From an uncultured beta proteobacterium (lineage in GTDB: Bacteria; Pseudomonadota; Gammaproteobacteria; Burkholderiales; Rhodocyclaceae), in NCBI GenBank assembly GCA_903908065.1, contig CAIVQO010000031.1, forward strand, positions 1 through 63,203: 63,203 nt of DNA, given 5' to 3'. The position numbers and the translations under genes are program-made. Position 1 is the stretch's first letter; each line of letters opens with the position of its first letter. This document shows positions 49,079-57,087 of this stretch, piece by piece. The notes beneath the pieces are model-generated. The model was not told the origin of the DNA. It ran no database searches and worked only from the letters and a program-made list of their open reading frames with translations.

Positions 49079-50311
49079 TTACTCGTAGCGCAGCGCTTCG
49101 ATCGGCAACAGCCGCGAGGCCTTGCGCGCCGGGTAGTAGCCGAAGAACACGCCGACCGCGCCGGCAAAGCCGGCGGCCAGCACGATCGAGGCCGTGGACA
49201 GCTCGGTGCGCCAGCCGGCGAGTTCGGCCACCGCCATGGCGCCGCCGACACCGAGCAGGATGCCGATGGCGCCGCCGATCAGGGACAGGGTGACGGCTTC
49301 GACCAGGAACTGGGTCAGGATGTCGCGGCCGCGCGCGCCGACGGCCATGCGCAGGCCGATCTCGCGGGTGCGTTCGGTGACGGAGACCAGCATGATGTTC
49401 ATGATGCCGATGCCGCCCACCAGCAGGCTGACCGAGGCCACGGCGGCGAGCAGCAGGGTCATCACCTTCGACGAGGCTTCCTGCGCCTGGAGAATTTCGG
49501 ACAGGTTGCGGACGAAGAAGTCGTCGTCCTGGCCCTGCTGCAGGCGGTGGCGCTGGCGCAGCAGTTCGCGCATGCGCTGGTCGGCAACGCTCATGTCGGC
49601 GCCTTCACGCACCTTGACCATGATCGAGGAAACGCTGCGCGACTTGGCCTGCGCGGCGCCGAGGATGCGCTTGCGCGCGGTGCTGATCGGCATCAGCACG
49701 ATGTCGTCCTGGTCCTGGCCGGTCATGCTCTGGCCCTTGCGTTCGAGCACGCCGATCACGGTGAGCGGCACCTTGCGCACGCGGATCACCTGGTCGAGCG
49801 GGCTGGCATCGCCGAACAGGTTCTTCGCCACGGTCTGGCCGATCAGCACCACCTTGCCGGCACCGTTCAGTTCCGCCGGCTCGAAGCCGCGCCCTTCGGC
49901 GATGGCCCATTCGCGCACTTCGAGGTAGTCCGGCGTGACACCGTAGAACACCGTTGACCAGTTGCTGTTGCCGTACACCACCTGGCCGCTGCCGCGCAGC
50001 GTCGGCGCAGCGGCCTGGATTTCCTCGATTTCGCGGCCGATGGCATAGGCATCGTCCTCGAAGATGGTTGGCTGCGAGCCGATGCCGCCGCGCGCGCCGC
50101 CCGAGGTCATGGAGCCGGAAAGCACCATGATGATGTTGGAGCCGAGGCTGCGGATCTGTTCCTCGACGCGCGCCTGGGCGCCACCGCCGACGGCGATCAT
50201 GACGATCACCGCGGCGACACCGATGATGATGCCGAGCATGGTCAGCGCCGAACGCATCTTGTTCACGCGCAGGGCGAGCAGGGCGATGCGCAGGGTGGCG
50301 GCGAAATTCAT
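49079..50311 (-). CDS. macB: MacB-type ABC transporter permease
   Basis: 410 residues with four membrane helices: one near residue 20 and three after residue 280. A large periplasmic domain lies between them. MLGIIIGVAAVIVMIAVGGGA and VGGIGIMNIMLVSVTERTREIGLRMAVGAR are typical of MacB/FtsX-type permeases. It overlaps the ATPase gene by four bases (ATGA). In E. coli the two parts are one protein; here they are separate. It probably exports peptides, macrolides or lipids with MacA and an unlinked TolC. Confidence 0.92.
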   Translation of the reverse strand: MNFAATLRIALLALRVNKMRSALTMLGIIIGVAAVIVMIAVGGGAQARVEEQIRSLGSNIIMVLSGSMTSGGARGGIGSQPTIFEDDAYAIGREIEEIQAAAPTLRGSGQVVYGNSNWSTVFYGVTPDYLEVREWAIAEGRGFEPAELNGAGKVVLIGQTVAKNLFGDASPLDQVIRVRKVPLTVIGVLERKGQSMTGQDQDDIVLMPISTARKRILGAAQAKSRSVSSIMVKVREGADMSVADQRMRELLRQRHRLQQGQDDDFFVRNLSEILQAQEASSKVMTLLLAAVASVSLLVGGIGIMNIMLVSVTERTREIGLRMAVGARGRDILTQFLVEAVTLSLIGGAIGILLGVGGAMAVAELAGWRTELSTASIVLAAGFAGAVGVFFGYYPARKASRLLPIEALRYE

Positions 50312-51027
50312 GACTTCAGCATCGCTGCGGCGTCCGCCGGCGTGTTGGCGTGGTCCTGCACCACCCGGCCGTCGCGGAAGTTGATGATGCGCCCGGCGAA
50401 GGCGGCGACGTCGTGCTCGTGGGTCACCAGCACGATGGTGATGCCCTCGCGATTGAGCTGCTGCAGCAGCGCCATGATCTCGATGCTGGTGCGCGAATCG
50501 AGCGCGCCGGTCGGCTCGTCGGCCAGCACCAGCTGCGGGTCGTTGACCAGGGCGCGGGCGATCGCCACGCGCTGCTGCTGGCCGCCGGAAAGCTGTGCCG
50601 GATGGTGGTCCATGCGCTCGGCCAGCCCGACCTGCTGCAGGCGCCGCACGGCACGTTGCGCGCGCTGTTCGTGCTGCAGGTGGCTGTAGAGCAGCGGCAG
50701 TCCGACATTGTCCAGCGCCGAGGTGCGCGCCAGCAGGTTGAAATGCTGGAAGACGAAGCCCAGCTTGCGATTGCGCACATTGGCGAGCTCGTCGCCGGAG
50801 AGCTTGGAGACTTCTTCGCCATCCAGCCAGTAGTTGCCGCCGCTGGGATGGTCGAGGCAGCCGAGCAGGTTCATGAAGGTGGATTTGCCGGAACCGGACG
50901 GCCCCATCACGGCGACGAACTCGCCGGCGCCGATTTCCAGGCTGACGCCCTGCAAGGCGGGTACCACGTTGCTGCCCATGCGGTACTCCTTGGCCAGCTG
51001 CTCGACCCGGATCAGCGCCTGCGCCAT
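50308..51027 (-). CDS. MacB/LolD-type ABC transporter ATPase
   Basis: 239 residues. Walker A is GPSGSGKST, Q-loop FQHFNLL, signature LSGGQQQRVAIARAL, Walker B LVLADEPTGALD and H-loop THEHD. It belongs to the MacB/LolD/FtsE group and powers the permease encoded next to it. It follows the MacA gene by 10 bases and overlaps the permease gene by four. Confidence 0.95.
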   Translation of the reverse strand: MAQALIRVEQLAKEYRMGSNVVPALQGVSLEIGAGEFVAVMGPSGSGKSTFMNLLGCLDHPSGGNYWLDGEEVSKLSGDELANVRNRKLGFVFQHFNLLARTSALDNVGLPLLYSHLQHEQRAQRAVRRLQQVGLAERMDHHPAQLSGGQQQRVAIARALVNDPQLVLADEPTGALDSRTSIEIMALLQQLNREGITIVLVTHEHDVAAFAGRIINFRDGRVVQDHANTPADAAAMLKS

Positions 51028-51037
51028 GCCTGGGTGC

Positions 51038-52591
51038 TCAGAACAGGCGTGGTCCGGGCGTGGTGCTGGCCGGCTTGGCGCTGCCTGCCGTCGTCTGCAG
51101 GCCGACGATGACTTCGCTGCCTTCCTTGATGTCGCCTGAAACCACCTCGGTCATGCTGCCGTCGGTGAGGCCCAGGCGCAGGCTGAGGGCTTGCGGCTTG
51201 CCGTCGGCGCCGACCACCCAGACGCGGCCGCTGGTGCTGCCCCCGGTCCGCGCGGCCTGTGCTTCCGCCGCCATCTCGGCGTAGCGCTTCTGTTGCTCCG
51301 GGGTCAGGATCGCCGCCACCTTTTCGCGAATCTCGGCGCGGTTGCGTTCGAAGGCCTTGTTGCGTTCGGCTTCCGGCAGGTCGCGCGCGGCGCGGAACTT
51401 GTCGCGCATGCCGTCGATGATGGCGTCGAGTTTGGACTGCTGCTCGGCATCGAGCTTGAGCTCGGCGACCAGGCGCTCGCGCAGGCTGGCGAGGCCGCCC
51501 GGGCCGCCACCACCCGAGCCGCCGCCAGCCGCAGAAGTCGGCGCTGGCGCAGCGGCGACCGTCGACTTCTTTTCGTCGGCCGTGCCGGCGGGACGGAAGC
51601 GCAGCGCGGCATTCGGCAGCTTGAGTGTCTTGTCTTTCTGTGCCGTGATGATGCGGACATTGGCGGTCATGCCCGGCAATAGCGTCAGATCCGGATTGCT
51701 GGCGGAGACCACGACCGTGTAGGTGACGACGTTGGACACCACGGTGGCGGCCTTGCGCACCTGCTTGACCTCGCCGCTGAAGCTGCGGCCGGGAAAGGCG
51801 TCGACGGTGAAGCTGGCCTTCTGCCCGGTCTGGATGCGGCCGACATCGGCTTCGTCGATCGAGGTTTCGACCTGCATGTCGGTCAGGTTGCGGGCGATGA
51901 CGAAAAGTTCTGGCGCCTGCAGGCTGGCGGCAACGGTCTGCCCTGGTTCGATGCTGCGCTTGACGACGACGCCGTCGACCGGCGCCTTGATGGCGGTGCG
52001 CTCGAGGTCGACGCGTGCCTGGGAAAGTTGCGCTTCGCGCTGGCGTACCTGGGCTTCGCCATTGCGCGCCTGCGATTCCGCCACCTGCAAGGAGGCGCGG
52101 CCGGCGTCGAAGAGGCTTTGCGCCTTGTCGCGCTCGGCGGGGGAAATGAAGTTCTTGTCCACCAGCAGCTTCTTGCGCTCGTAGTCGCGCTGCAGTTCGG
52201 CGAGGTTGGCTTGGGCGCGCAGCACTTCGGCGCGTTGCACGCCGAGCGCGGCGCGCGCCGCTTCGACATCGGCTTCGGCCTGGCGCTGGCGGTACTGGAA
52301 GGTTTCCGGATCGATGCGCGCGATGAGCTGGTTTTCCTTCACCGGCGAGTTGAAGTCGACCAGGATTTCCTTGACCTGGCCGGAGACCTGCGATCCGACC
52401 TGAACCGAGACCACCGGGTTGAGCGTGCCGGTGGCAGACACCACGGCGGTGAGCGGCCCGGTTTCGGCCTTGGCCAGTTTGTACTTGGGGGCGTCGCCGC
52501 CGTTGCCGGTGGCGCGCCATGCCGCGTAGCCGCCACCGACGGCCACTACGAGGGCCAGAGCAGCCAGGCCAAGGCGGGAGGAGGTCTTCAT
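51038..52591 (-). CDS. macA: MacA-like periplasmic adaptor with an extra helical LTxxQ segment
   Basis: 517 residues from the ATG at 52591. A single N-terminal membrane helix precedes the lipoyl half-motifs, a long coiled-coil hairpin (about 90-190) and beta-barrel segments (APVDGVVVKRSIEPGQTVAASLQ). Around residues 375-450 there is an extra charged helical stretch including LKLDAEQQSKLDAIIDGMRD and ILTPEQQKRYAEM, like the LTxxQ motif of CpxP/Spy periplasmic chaperones. Just before it a Gly/Ala-rich linker carries repeat copy M. It should bridge MacB to a TolC-type channel. Confidence 0.9.
   Translation of the reverse strand: MKTSSRLGLAALALVVAVGGGYAAWRATGNGGDAPKYKLAKAETGPLTAVVSATGTLNPVVSVQVGSQVSGQVKEILVDFNSPVKENQLIARIDPETFQYRQRQAEADVEAARAALGVQRAEVLRAQANLAELQRDYERKKLLVDKNFISPAERDKAQSLFDAGRASLQVAESQARNGEAQVRQREAQLSQARVDLERTAIKAPVDGVVVKRSIEPGQTVAASLQAPELFVIARNLTDMQVETSIDEADVGRIQTGQKASFTVDAFPGRSFSGEVKQVRKAATVVSNVVTYTVVVSASNPDLTLLPGMTANVRIITAQKDKTLKLPNAALRFRPAGTADEKKSTVAAAPAPTSAAGGGSGGGGPGGLASLRERLVAELKLDAEQQSKLDAIIDGMRDKFRAARDLPEAERNKAFERNRAEIREKVAAILTPEQQKRYAEMAAEAQAARTGGSTSGRVWVVGADGKPQALSLRLGLTDGSMTEVVSGDIKEGSEVIVGLQTTAGSAKPASTTPGPRLF
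51534..51557 (+). repeat. Dispersed 24-base repeat, copy M (macA linker)
   Basis: 20 of 24 positions match. It is read on the opposite strand as AAPAPTSA, in the same frame as copies C and L. Confidence 0.65.
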
Positions 52592-52648
52592 GCGGCCGAT
52601 TCTAGACGATCCCTCCGTCGCCACAGCCCGCTGCTGTGTAACGAAATG

Positions 52649-54367
52649 TCAGGCGATGCCGGGGTTGCCCTTCATGCCGACGAGTTTGGGCTGGTTGAGC
52701 TTGCGCGGCGCGATGGCTTTCTTGTCGCGCAGGTAGCGCGCCACCACTTCCCAGACCGGCTCGCCCTTGGCGCCTTCCGCAACGGGTGCCCAGCCGGCGA
52801 CCTTGTAGGTCTTGCCGGCCTCGACCGGCTTGCCCTTGAGCCGCATGTCCTGGATGCGACTGCCGATCTTCTGGTTCGGATCGCAGGTGTATTCGAGTCC
52901 GCCGACGCGCACCATGTCGCCGCCCTGCTGGTAATAGGGGTCGGGGTTGAACAGGTTGTCGCCGACATCTTCGAGGATCATCTTGATCTGCTCGCCGCTC
53001 ATCTCGGTCAGCGTGGCCTGCGGGTAGGTGATGGCGGTCTGGTCCATCAGGTGTTCGAAGGTGATCGCCTGGCCGGGAAGGATCGTGGTGCCCCAGCGGA
53101 AGCCGGGCGAGAAGCCGATCTCGGCACCCTGTACTTCCATGATGGCGTCGAGGATCAGCTGGTCCCAGCTGCCATTGAAGTTGCCGCGGCGGTAGAGCAG
53201 GCCTTCGGAAACGGCGAGCTTTTCCCCCAGCTTCGGCAGGTGCGGGGCGCGGATCTTGTCGATCAGCGCCGCCATGTCGGCATCGGCCGGCAGCAGGTTG
53301 GAGAACACCGGCAGCAGCTTGTAGCGGAAGTCGGAGATCCTGCCGCCCTTGACGTCGAAATCGAGCACGCCGAGGAACTTGCCGTTGGAGCCGGCATTGG
53401 TCACCAGGGTCTTGCCGTTGGCATTGGCGACGACCACCGGCTGCGGCACGCCGTCGTGGGTATGGCCGCCCAGTATCGCGTCGATGCCGGTGACCCGGCT
53501 GGCCATCTTGAGGTCGACATCCATGCCGTTGTGCGAGAGTACGACGACCACCTGCGCCCCTTTGGCGCGCGCTTCGTCGACCGTCTTCTGCATGTTGTCG
53601 TCCTGGATGCCGAAGGTCCATTCCGGGATCATCCAGCGTGGGTTGGCGATCGGCGTGTAGGGGAAGGCCTGGCCGATCACGGCAACCTTGACGCCGTTCA
53701 TTTCGCGCATCGTATAGGGCTCGAACACCTTGTCGCCGAAGTCGCTTGTCTTGATGTTCTGCGCGACGAAGTCGACCTTGCCCTTGAAGTCCTTCTCGAC
53801 GATCTCCAGCACGCGCTTGTCGCCCAGCGTGAATTCCCAGTGCCCGGCCATGACGTCAACGCCCAGCAGCTTGCAGGCGTCGACCATGTCCTGGCCCTTG
53901 CTTTGCAGCGCGGTGTAGGACCCTTGCCAGGTATCGCCGCCATCGAGCAACAGCGCGTTGGGGCGGCCGGCACGCAGCCGCTTGACCAAGGTGGCGATGT
54001 GGGCGAAGCCGCCGACCTTGCCGTAGGTCTTGGCGGCCTTTTCGAAATCGAGGTAGGTGAAGGCATGGGCCTCGATGCCACCGGGCTTGAGGCCGAACGC
54101 CTTGAGCAGCTTTTCGCCAACCAGGTGCGGGGCCTTGCCGGCAGCGCCGCCTATCCCCAGGTTGACGCTCGGCTCGCGAAAATAGACCGGCAGCAACTGG
54201 GCATGGCAGTCGGTGAAGTGCAACAGATGCACATTGCCGAAGCGCGGCAGTTCGTAAAACGCATCGGCCTTGCCGGCTCCCCAGGCCAGGCGCGAATCGA
54301 GGGCGAAGCCGGCGGCGGAGGCGGCGGCCAGGATCTGCAGGAATTCGCGGCGGTTCATCGACGACAT
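52649..54367 (-). CDS. soxB: Thiosulfohydrolase SoxB
   Basis: 572 residues from the ATG at 54367, with GGAG upstream. A twin-arginine signal (NRREFLQ) leads to the periplasm. The metallophosphoesterase-type dimanganese core has LLHFTDCHAQL, LLLDGGDTWQGS, VLSHNGMDVD and GGHTHDG. SoxB releases sulfate hydrolytically from the sulfonate on SoxYZ. It is the last gene of the cluster, and a strong terminator separates it from soxX. Confidence 0.96.
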   Translation of the reverse strand: MSSMNRREFLQILAAASAAGFALDSRLAWGAGKADAFYELPRFGNVHLLHFTDCHAQLLPVYFREPSVNLGIGGAAGKAPHLVGEKLLKAFGLKPGGIEAHAFTYLDFEKAAKTYGKVGGFAHIATLVKRLRAGRPNALLLDGGDTWQGSYTALQSKGQDMVDACKLLGVDVMAGHWEFTLGDKRVLEIVEKDFKGKVDFVAQNIKTSDFGDKVFEPYTMREMNGVKVAVIGQAFPYTPIANPRWMIPEWTFGIQDDNMQKTVDEARAKGAQVVVVLSHNGMDVDLKMASRVTGIDAILGGHTHDGVPQPVVVANANGKTLVTNAGSNGKFLGVLDFDVKGGRISDFRYKLLPVFSNLLPADADMAALIDKIRAPHLPKLGEKLAVSEGLLYRRGNFNGSWDQLILDAIMEVQGAEIGFSPGFRWGTTILPGQAITFEHLMDQTAITYPQATLTEMSGEQIKMILEDVGDNLFNPDPYYQQGGDMVRVGGLEYTCDPNQKIGSRIQDMRLKGKPVEAGKTYKVAGWAPVAEGAKGEPVWEVVARYLRDKKAIAPRKLNQPKLVGMKGNPGIA

Positions 54368-54381
54368 CGGAATCTCCAAAC

Positions 54382-54413
54382 AAAAAACGGGCCTGGCGGT
54401 AAGGCCAGGCCCG
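54382..54413 (-). terminator. Strong terminator between soxX and soxB
   Basis: On the minus strand CGGGCCTGGC and GCCAGGCCCG form a 10-bp perfect stem with a 6-base loop, followed by six T. It lies 14 bases after soxX and 14 bases before the soxB start, inside what otherwise looks like one operon. Confidence 0.92.
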
Positions 54414-54427
54414 TGATCAGGCGGGAA

Positions 54428-55057
54428 TTACTTGTTCACCGGCGAGGCCGGGTCGAGCAGCAGGGCCACCAGATGCTTGATCTGGGTTTCGTTGAGCGCG
54501 CCGGCATGGCCGAAGCGCGGCATCTCGGAGCAGAGGTTGAAGGCCTTGGCGTTGTAGATCTTGGAGTAGGTGTACTTCTGCATTTCGGGCGAGTTGCCGC
54601 GGGTTTTGCCGTAGCCGAGCAGGCTGGGGCCGACGGTGCCGAAGGAGCTTTCGTTGGGGCCGACCTGGTGGCAGTTGTAGCAGTTGCCGCCTGCCGGATC
54701 AGTGGCCTTGTCCGACCAGGTGAAGCCGCGGCCGCTCTGGGCGATCTTCTCGCCTTCCTTCCAGTCGCCGAGGTACTTGCCGTCGGCCGGCAACTTGACC
54801 GTCGCCAACTGGGCGCCGGCGAGCTTGGCCGCCAGTTCCGGCGGCGGGTTGTTGGCGTGGGCATTGCAGGCCTGCTGCACCTCGTCGGCGGTCAGGCGTT
54901 CGTACTTGGCCTGGCCCTTGGTCTGGAAGTCGCGCTTGATGGTATCAAGTGCCATCTGGCGGTATTCGGCTTCGCTGCGGCTGGGACCGCCGGCACAACC
55001 GGCGAGCAGGACGGCAACGGCAGCAGCGCCGGAAATCGTGGCAATGTAGTTTTTCAT
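54428..55057 (-). CDS. soxX: c-type cytochrome SoxX
   Basis: 209 residues. A lipobox LAGC ends at Cys21, suggesting a membrane-bound lipoprotein. One heme site CYNCH (126-130) and a Met ligand in EMPRFGH are present. An extra 80-residue N-terminal part with Cys64 makes it longer than the short SoxX form. With SoxA it joins thiosulfate to the SoxY cysteine and takes up the electrons. It starts 10 bases after soxA. Confidence 0.94.
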   Translation of the reverse strand: MKNYIATISGAAAVAVLLAGCAGGPSRSEAEYRQMALDTIKRDFQTKGQAKYERLTADEVQQACNAHANNPPPELAAKLAGAQLATVKLPADGKYLGDWKEGEKIAQSGRGFTWSDKATDPAGGNCYNCHQVGPNESSFGTVGPSLLGYGKTRGNSPEMQKYTYSKIYNAKAFNLCSEMPRFGHAGALNETQIKHLVALLLDPASPVNK

Positions 55058-55067
55058 CGCTCTCTCC

Positions 55068-55883
55068 TTAGCGCTTGATGCCCGGGCCCTTGTACATCTG
55101 GCCGTTGGCGTTGCCCGTCATGTAGGCGATCAGGTTGGTCACTGCCTGCGAGGCGTACTTGGGCTCGGGGAAGCGCTGCTGGCGGAAGCAGTCGTTCATG
55201 CGCCACTGCGAAGTGAGCATCACGCCACCGGTCATGCGGTAGCCGGGCCAGCCCAGGACTCCGCGCAGTGCGCCTTCGGGAGTCGACAGGTTGGGCAGGT
55301 TCTGCATGCGGATGCGCTTGCCGTCGGCGCCGTGGCAGGTGTTGCAGGAGAAGTCATAGGGGCCGGCGCGATAGGCGGCCATGGCTTTGCCGGTTTCAAA
55401 GGCGTCGCGCACCTTGGCGTCGTGCAGCGGCATGTCGAACTTCATGTTCTTCGAACCGCTGGCAACGTAGGTGACCAGGTTGGTGATGTCCGGCGCGTTG
55501 TTGTCGTTGGCGCCCTGGAAGGGCTTTTTGGCGATGTCCTCGAACTTGAAGCCCTGTTTTTCGGTCATGCACCAGACGATGCGACGCTCGATATCCATCA
55601 CCGCATCGGCATCGGCGAAATAACGTGGTGCCCTGACGTAGGCACCTTCGACCTTGCCGACGCCCTGGCCAAGGTCGCAGCTTTCGGCCAGCGAGATATT
55701 TTTCGGGCCACGCTTGGCCTTCCACAACTCCTCGCCCTTGAGTTCGAACAGCTCGGCGGGATTGCTTTCTTCCATTTCGGCGCGGAATTTTTCGAACTCC
55801 GCGTTGGCGTCCTTGGTCTGCGCCGCGACGGGCATGGACCAGGCGACAGTCAGCGCCGTCGCCAGCACGATGCTTCTGTTCAT
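55068..55883 (-). CDS. soxA: L-cysteine S-thiosulfotransferase subunit SoxA (monoheme type)
   Basis: 271 residues with a signal peptide ending at AAQ. One heme motif CNTCH (180-184) is present and the active-site Cys lies near residue 232 in MNDCFRQQR. In place of the first heme of diheme forms there are only Cys69 and Cys105, which may form a disulfide. SoxAX makes the SoxY-S-thiosulfonate. It is separated from soxZ by 163 bases. Confidence 0.95.
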   Translation of the reverse strand: MNRSIVLATALTVAWSMPVAAQTKDANAEFEKFRAEMEESNPAELFELKGEELWKAKRGPKNISLAESCDLGQGVGKVEGAYVRAPRYFADADAVMDIERRIVWCMTEKQGFKFEDIAKKPFQGANDNNAPDITNLVTYVASGSKNMKFDMPLHDAKVRDAFETGKAMAAYRAGPYDFSCNTCHGADGKRIRMQNLPNLSTPEGALRGVLGWPGYRMTGGVMLTSQWRMNDCFRQQRFPEPKYASQAVTNLIAYMTGNANGQMYKGPGIKR

Positions 55884-56046
55884 CGTCTCTCCTCCTGGGT
55901 TGGTGTTGCCGGTCTTGGCGCCGGTTTGTTGAGTGTAATGCTAATCAGGCGATAGTCGCCTCGTCCGCGGGATTGTGGCTGCGGCCGGCGCTGCGCGCCT
56001 TGACGTTCGCCCTGCTCACGTCAGCCTTCGCCGCAAGCCCGCCGAC

Positions 56047-56358
56047 TCACGCAACCGTCGCCTCGTCGCTGCGCTTGTCGCCTTTGTTGTCCACCCAGTT
56101 CACCACGACCTTGTCGCCGGCCTTGGCGCCTTTCATCTTGAAGCCGAACACCGGGTTGCGCGAGATCGCGGTGCCGGTCTGGCCGTCCACCACGCGCTTA
56201 CCGCCGACGTCGATGGTGATGGACTGGATGAAATGAGCCGGGACGGTGTTGCCGGCGGCGTCCTTGCGCTGCCCGGTTTCCATCGCGTGGCTCATGAGAA
56301 TGCGGATTTCCGCGACATCACCCTTCATCTGGGCGCGAATCTTCATCGGATCTGCCAT
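56047..56358 (-). CDS. soxZ: Sulfur-carrier partner SoxZ
   Basis: 103 residues, without a signal peptide, as usual because it is exported with SoxY. It has MADPMKIRAQMKGDVAEIRILMSHAMETGQRKD, then PAHFIQSI and the beta-sandwich GTAISRNPVFGFKMKG. It ends SDEATVA. After the stop the same frame stays open for 35 codons and ends in ADEATIA, which looks like a copy of its own tail. Confidence 0.95.
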   Translation of the reverse strand: MADPMKIRAQMKGDVAEIRILMSHAMETGQRKDAAGNTVPAHFIQSITIDVGGKRVVDGQTGTAISRNPVFGFKMKGAKAGDKVVVNWVDNKGDKRSDEATVA

Positions 56359-56385
56359 GATTTTTCCTTTTCCGTTCCTGGGTAA

Positions 56386-56862
56386 TCAGCCGCCGCAGCC
56401 GCCGACGGTGACCTTGCATTCCTTCTGCGCGATGTAGAACTTGTCGCCAGCCTTGGCGACGGCCTTGACCAGCGAGGTCTGGCCCATCTTGATGCGCGCG
56501 GAAACTTCGGGCACCGCGCCGTTGGCGAAGCTGAACTGGGCGCTGAGGGCGGTCGGGTTCTTGTCGACCAGAATCGCGATCGAGGTGGTGTTGGGGATGT
56601 TGCTGATGACATCGACCGGGACCACGGCGCCGTTTTCCGCGATATCGGGCACCTTGAGCACCAGGTCCTTGCTGTCGGCCGTGCTTCCGGCACCCAGGCC
56701 CTTGAGGGCGGCGGGGGTGTCCTTGGCTTCGAACGCGGCCTTGTTCCAGTCGGCGGCAAAAGCGGCTGTGGGCTTGAGCACGCCAGCCATGATCAGTGCC
56801 GACAGCGCGCCAAAGCTGCCTGCGCCGCGCAACACGATGCGTCGTGTCTGGTTCATTTCCAT
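56386..56862 (-). CDS. soxY: Sulfur-carrier protein SoxY
   Basis: 158 residues with GGAGGAGAA before the ATG. A twin-arginine signal (TRRIVLRG) leads to cleavage after AFA. It ends in the swinging-arm motif GGCGG, whose Cys156 carries the sulfur intermediates. It is the first gene of the soxYZAXB order. The 225-base upstream gap has an inverted repeat and an AT-rich stretch fit for a promoter. Confidence 0.96.
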   Translation of the reverse strand: MEMNQTRRIVLRGAGSFGALSALIMAGVLKPTAAFAADWNKAAFEAKDTPAALKGLGAGSTADSKDLVLKVPDIAENGAVVPVDVISNIPNTTSIAILVDKNPTALSAQFSFANGAVPEVSARIKMGQTSLVKAVAKAGDKFYIAQKECKVTVGGCGG

Positions 56863-56913
56863 CGTGGGGTTCTCCTCCGTGAATTGAGTCGGTGAAATGC
56901 CGTTTCGGAAGCC

Positions 56914-56931
56914 CGGGACGACGGTGTCCCG
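56914..56931. promoter_or_regulatory. Inverted repeat upstream of soxY
   Basis: CGGGAC (56914-56919) and GTCCCG (56926-56931) have a 6-base spacer, 52 bases before the soxY start. Further upstream (57014-57031) AATGGAA occurs twice in an AT-rich stretch. Either may be a regulator site for the sox operon; no soxR gene is in the window. Confidence 0.4.
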
Positions 56932-57087
56932 AACAATGCCATCATGGCTCTGCTAACCCCGAAGTTTTGCACGAGATCGCAAAAGCGTAAATCGAAATTA
57001 TTTGATTCCTGCAGTAATGGAACCAATGGAATAAATGCCGATTGCTTTCGTGTTCAAGATGCTGCGATGCAGCAAGGCGGCGACTGC

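Noticed and set aside
52028-55078. 1016-codon plus-strand frame
   Set aside because: Antisense of macA, soxB and soxX; the minus-strand genes have unmistakable motifs.
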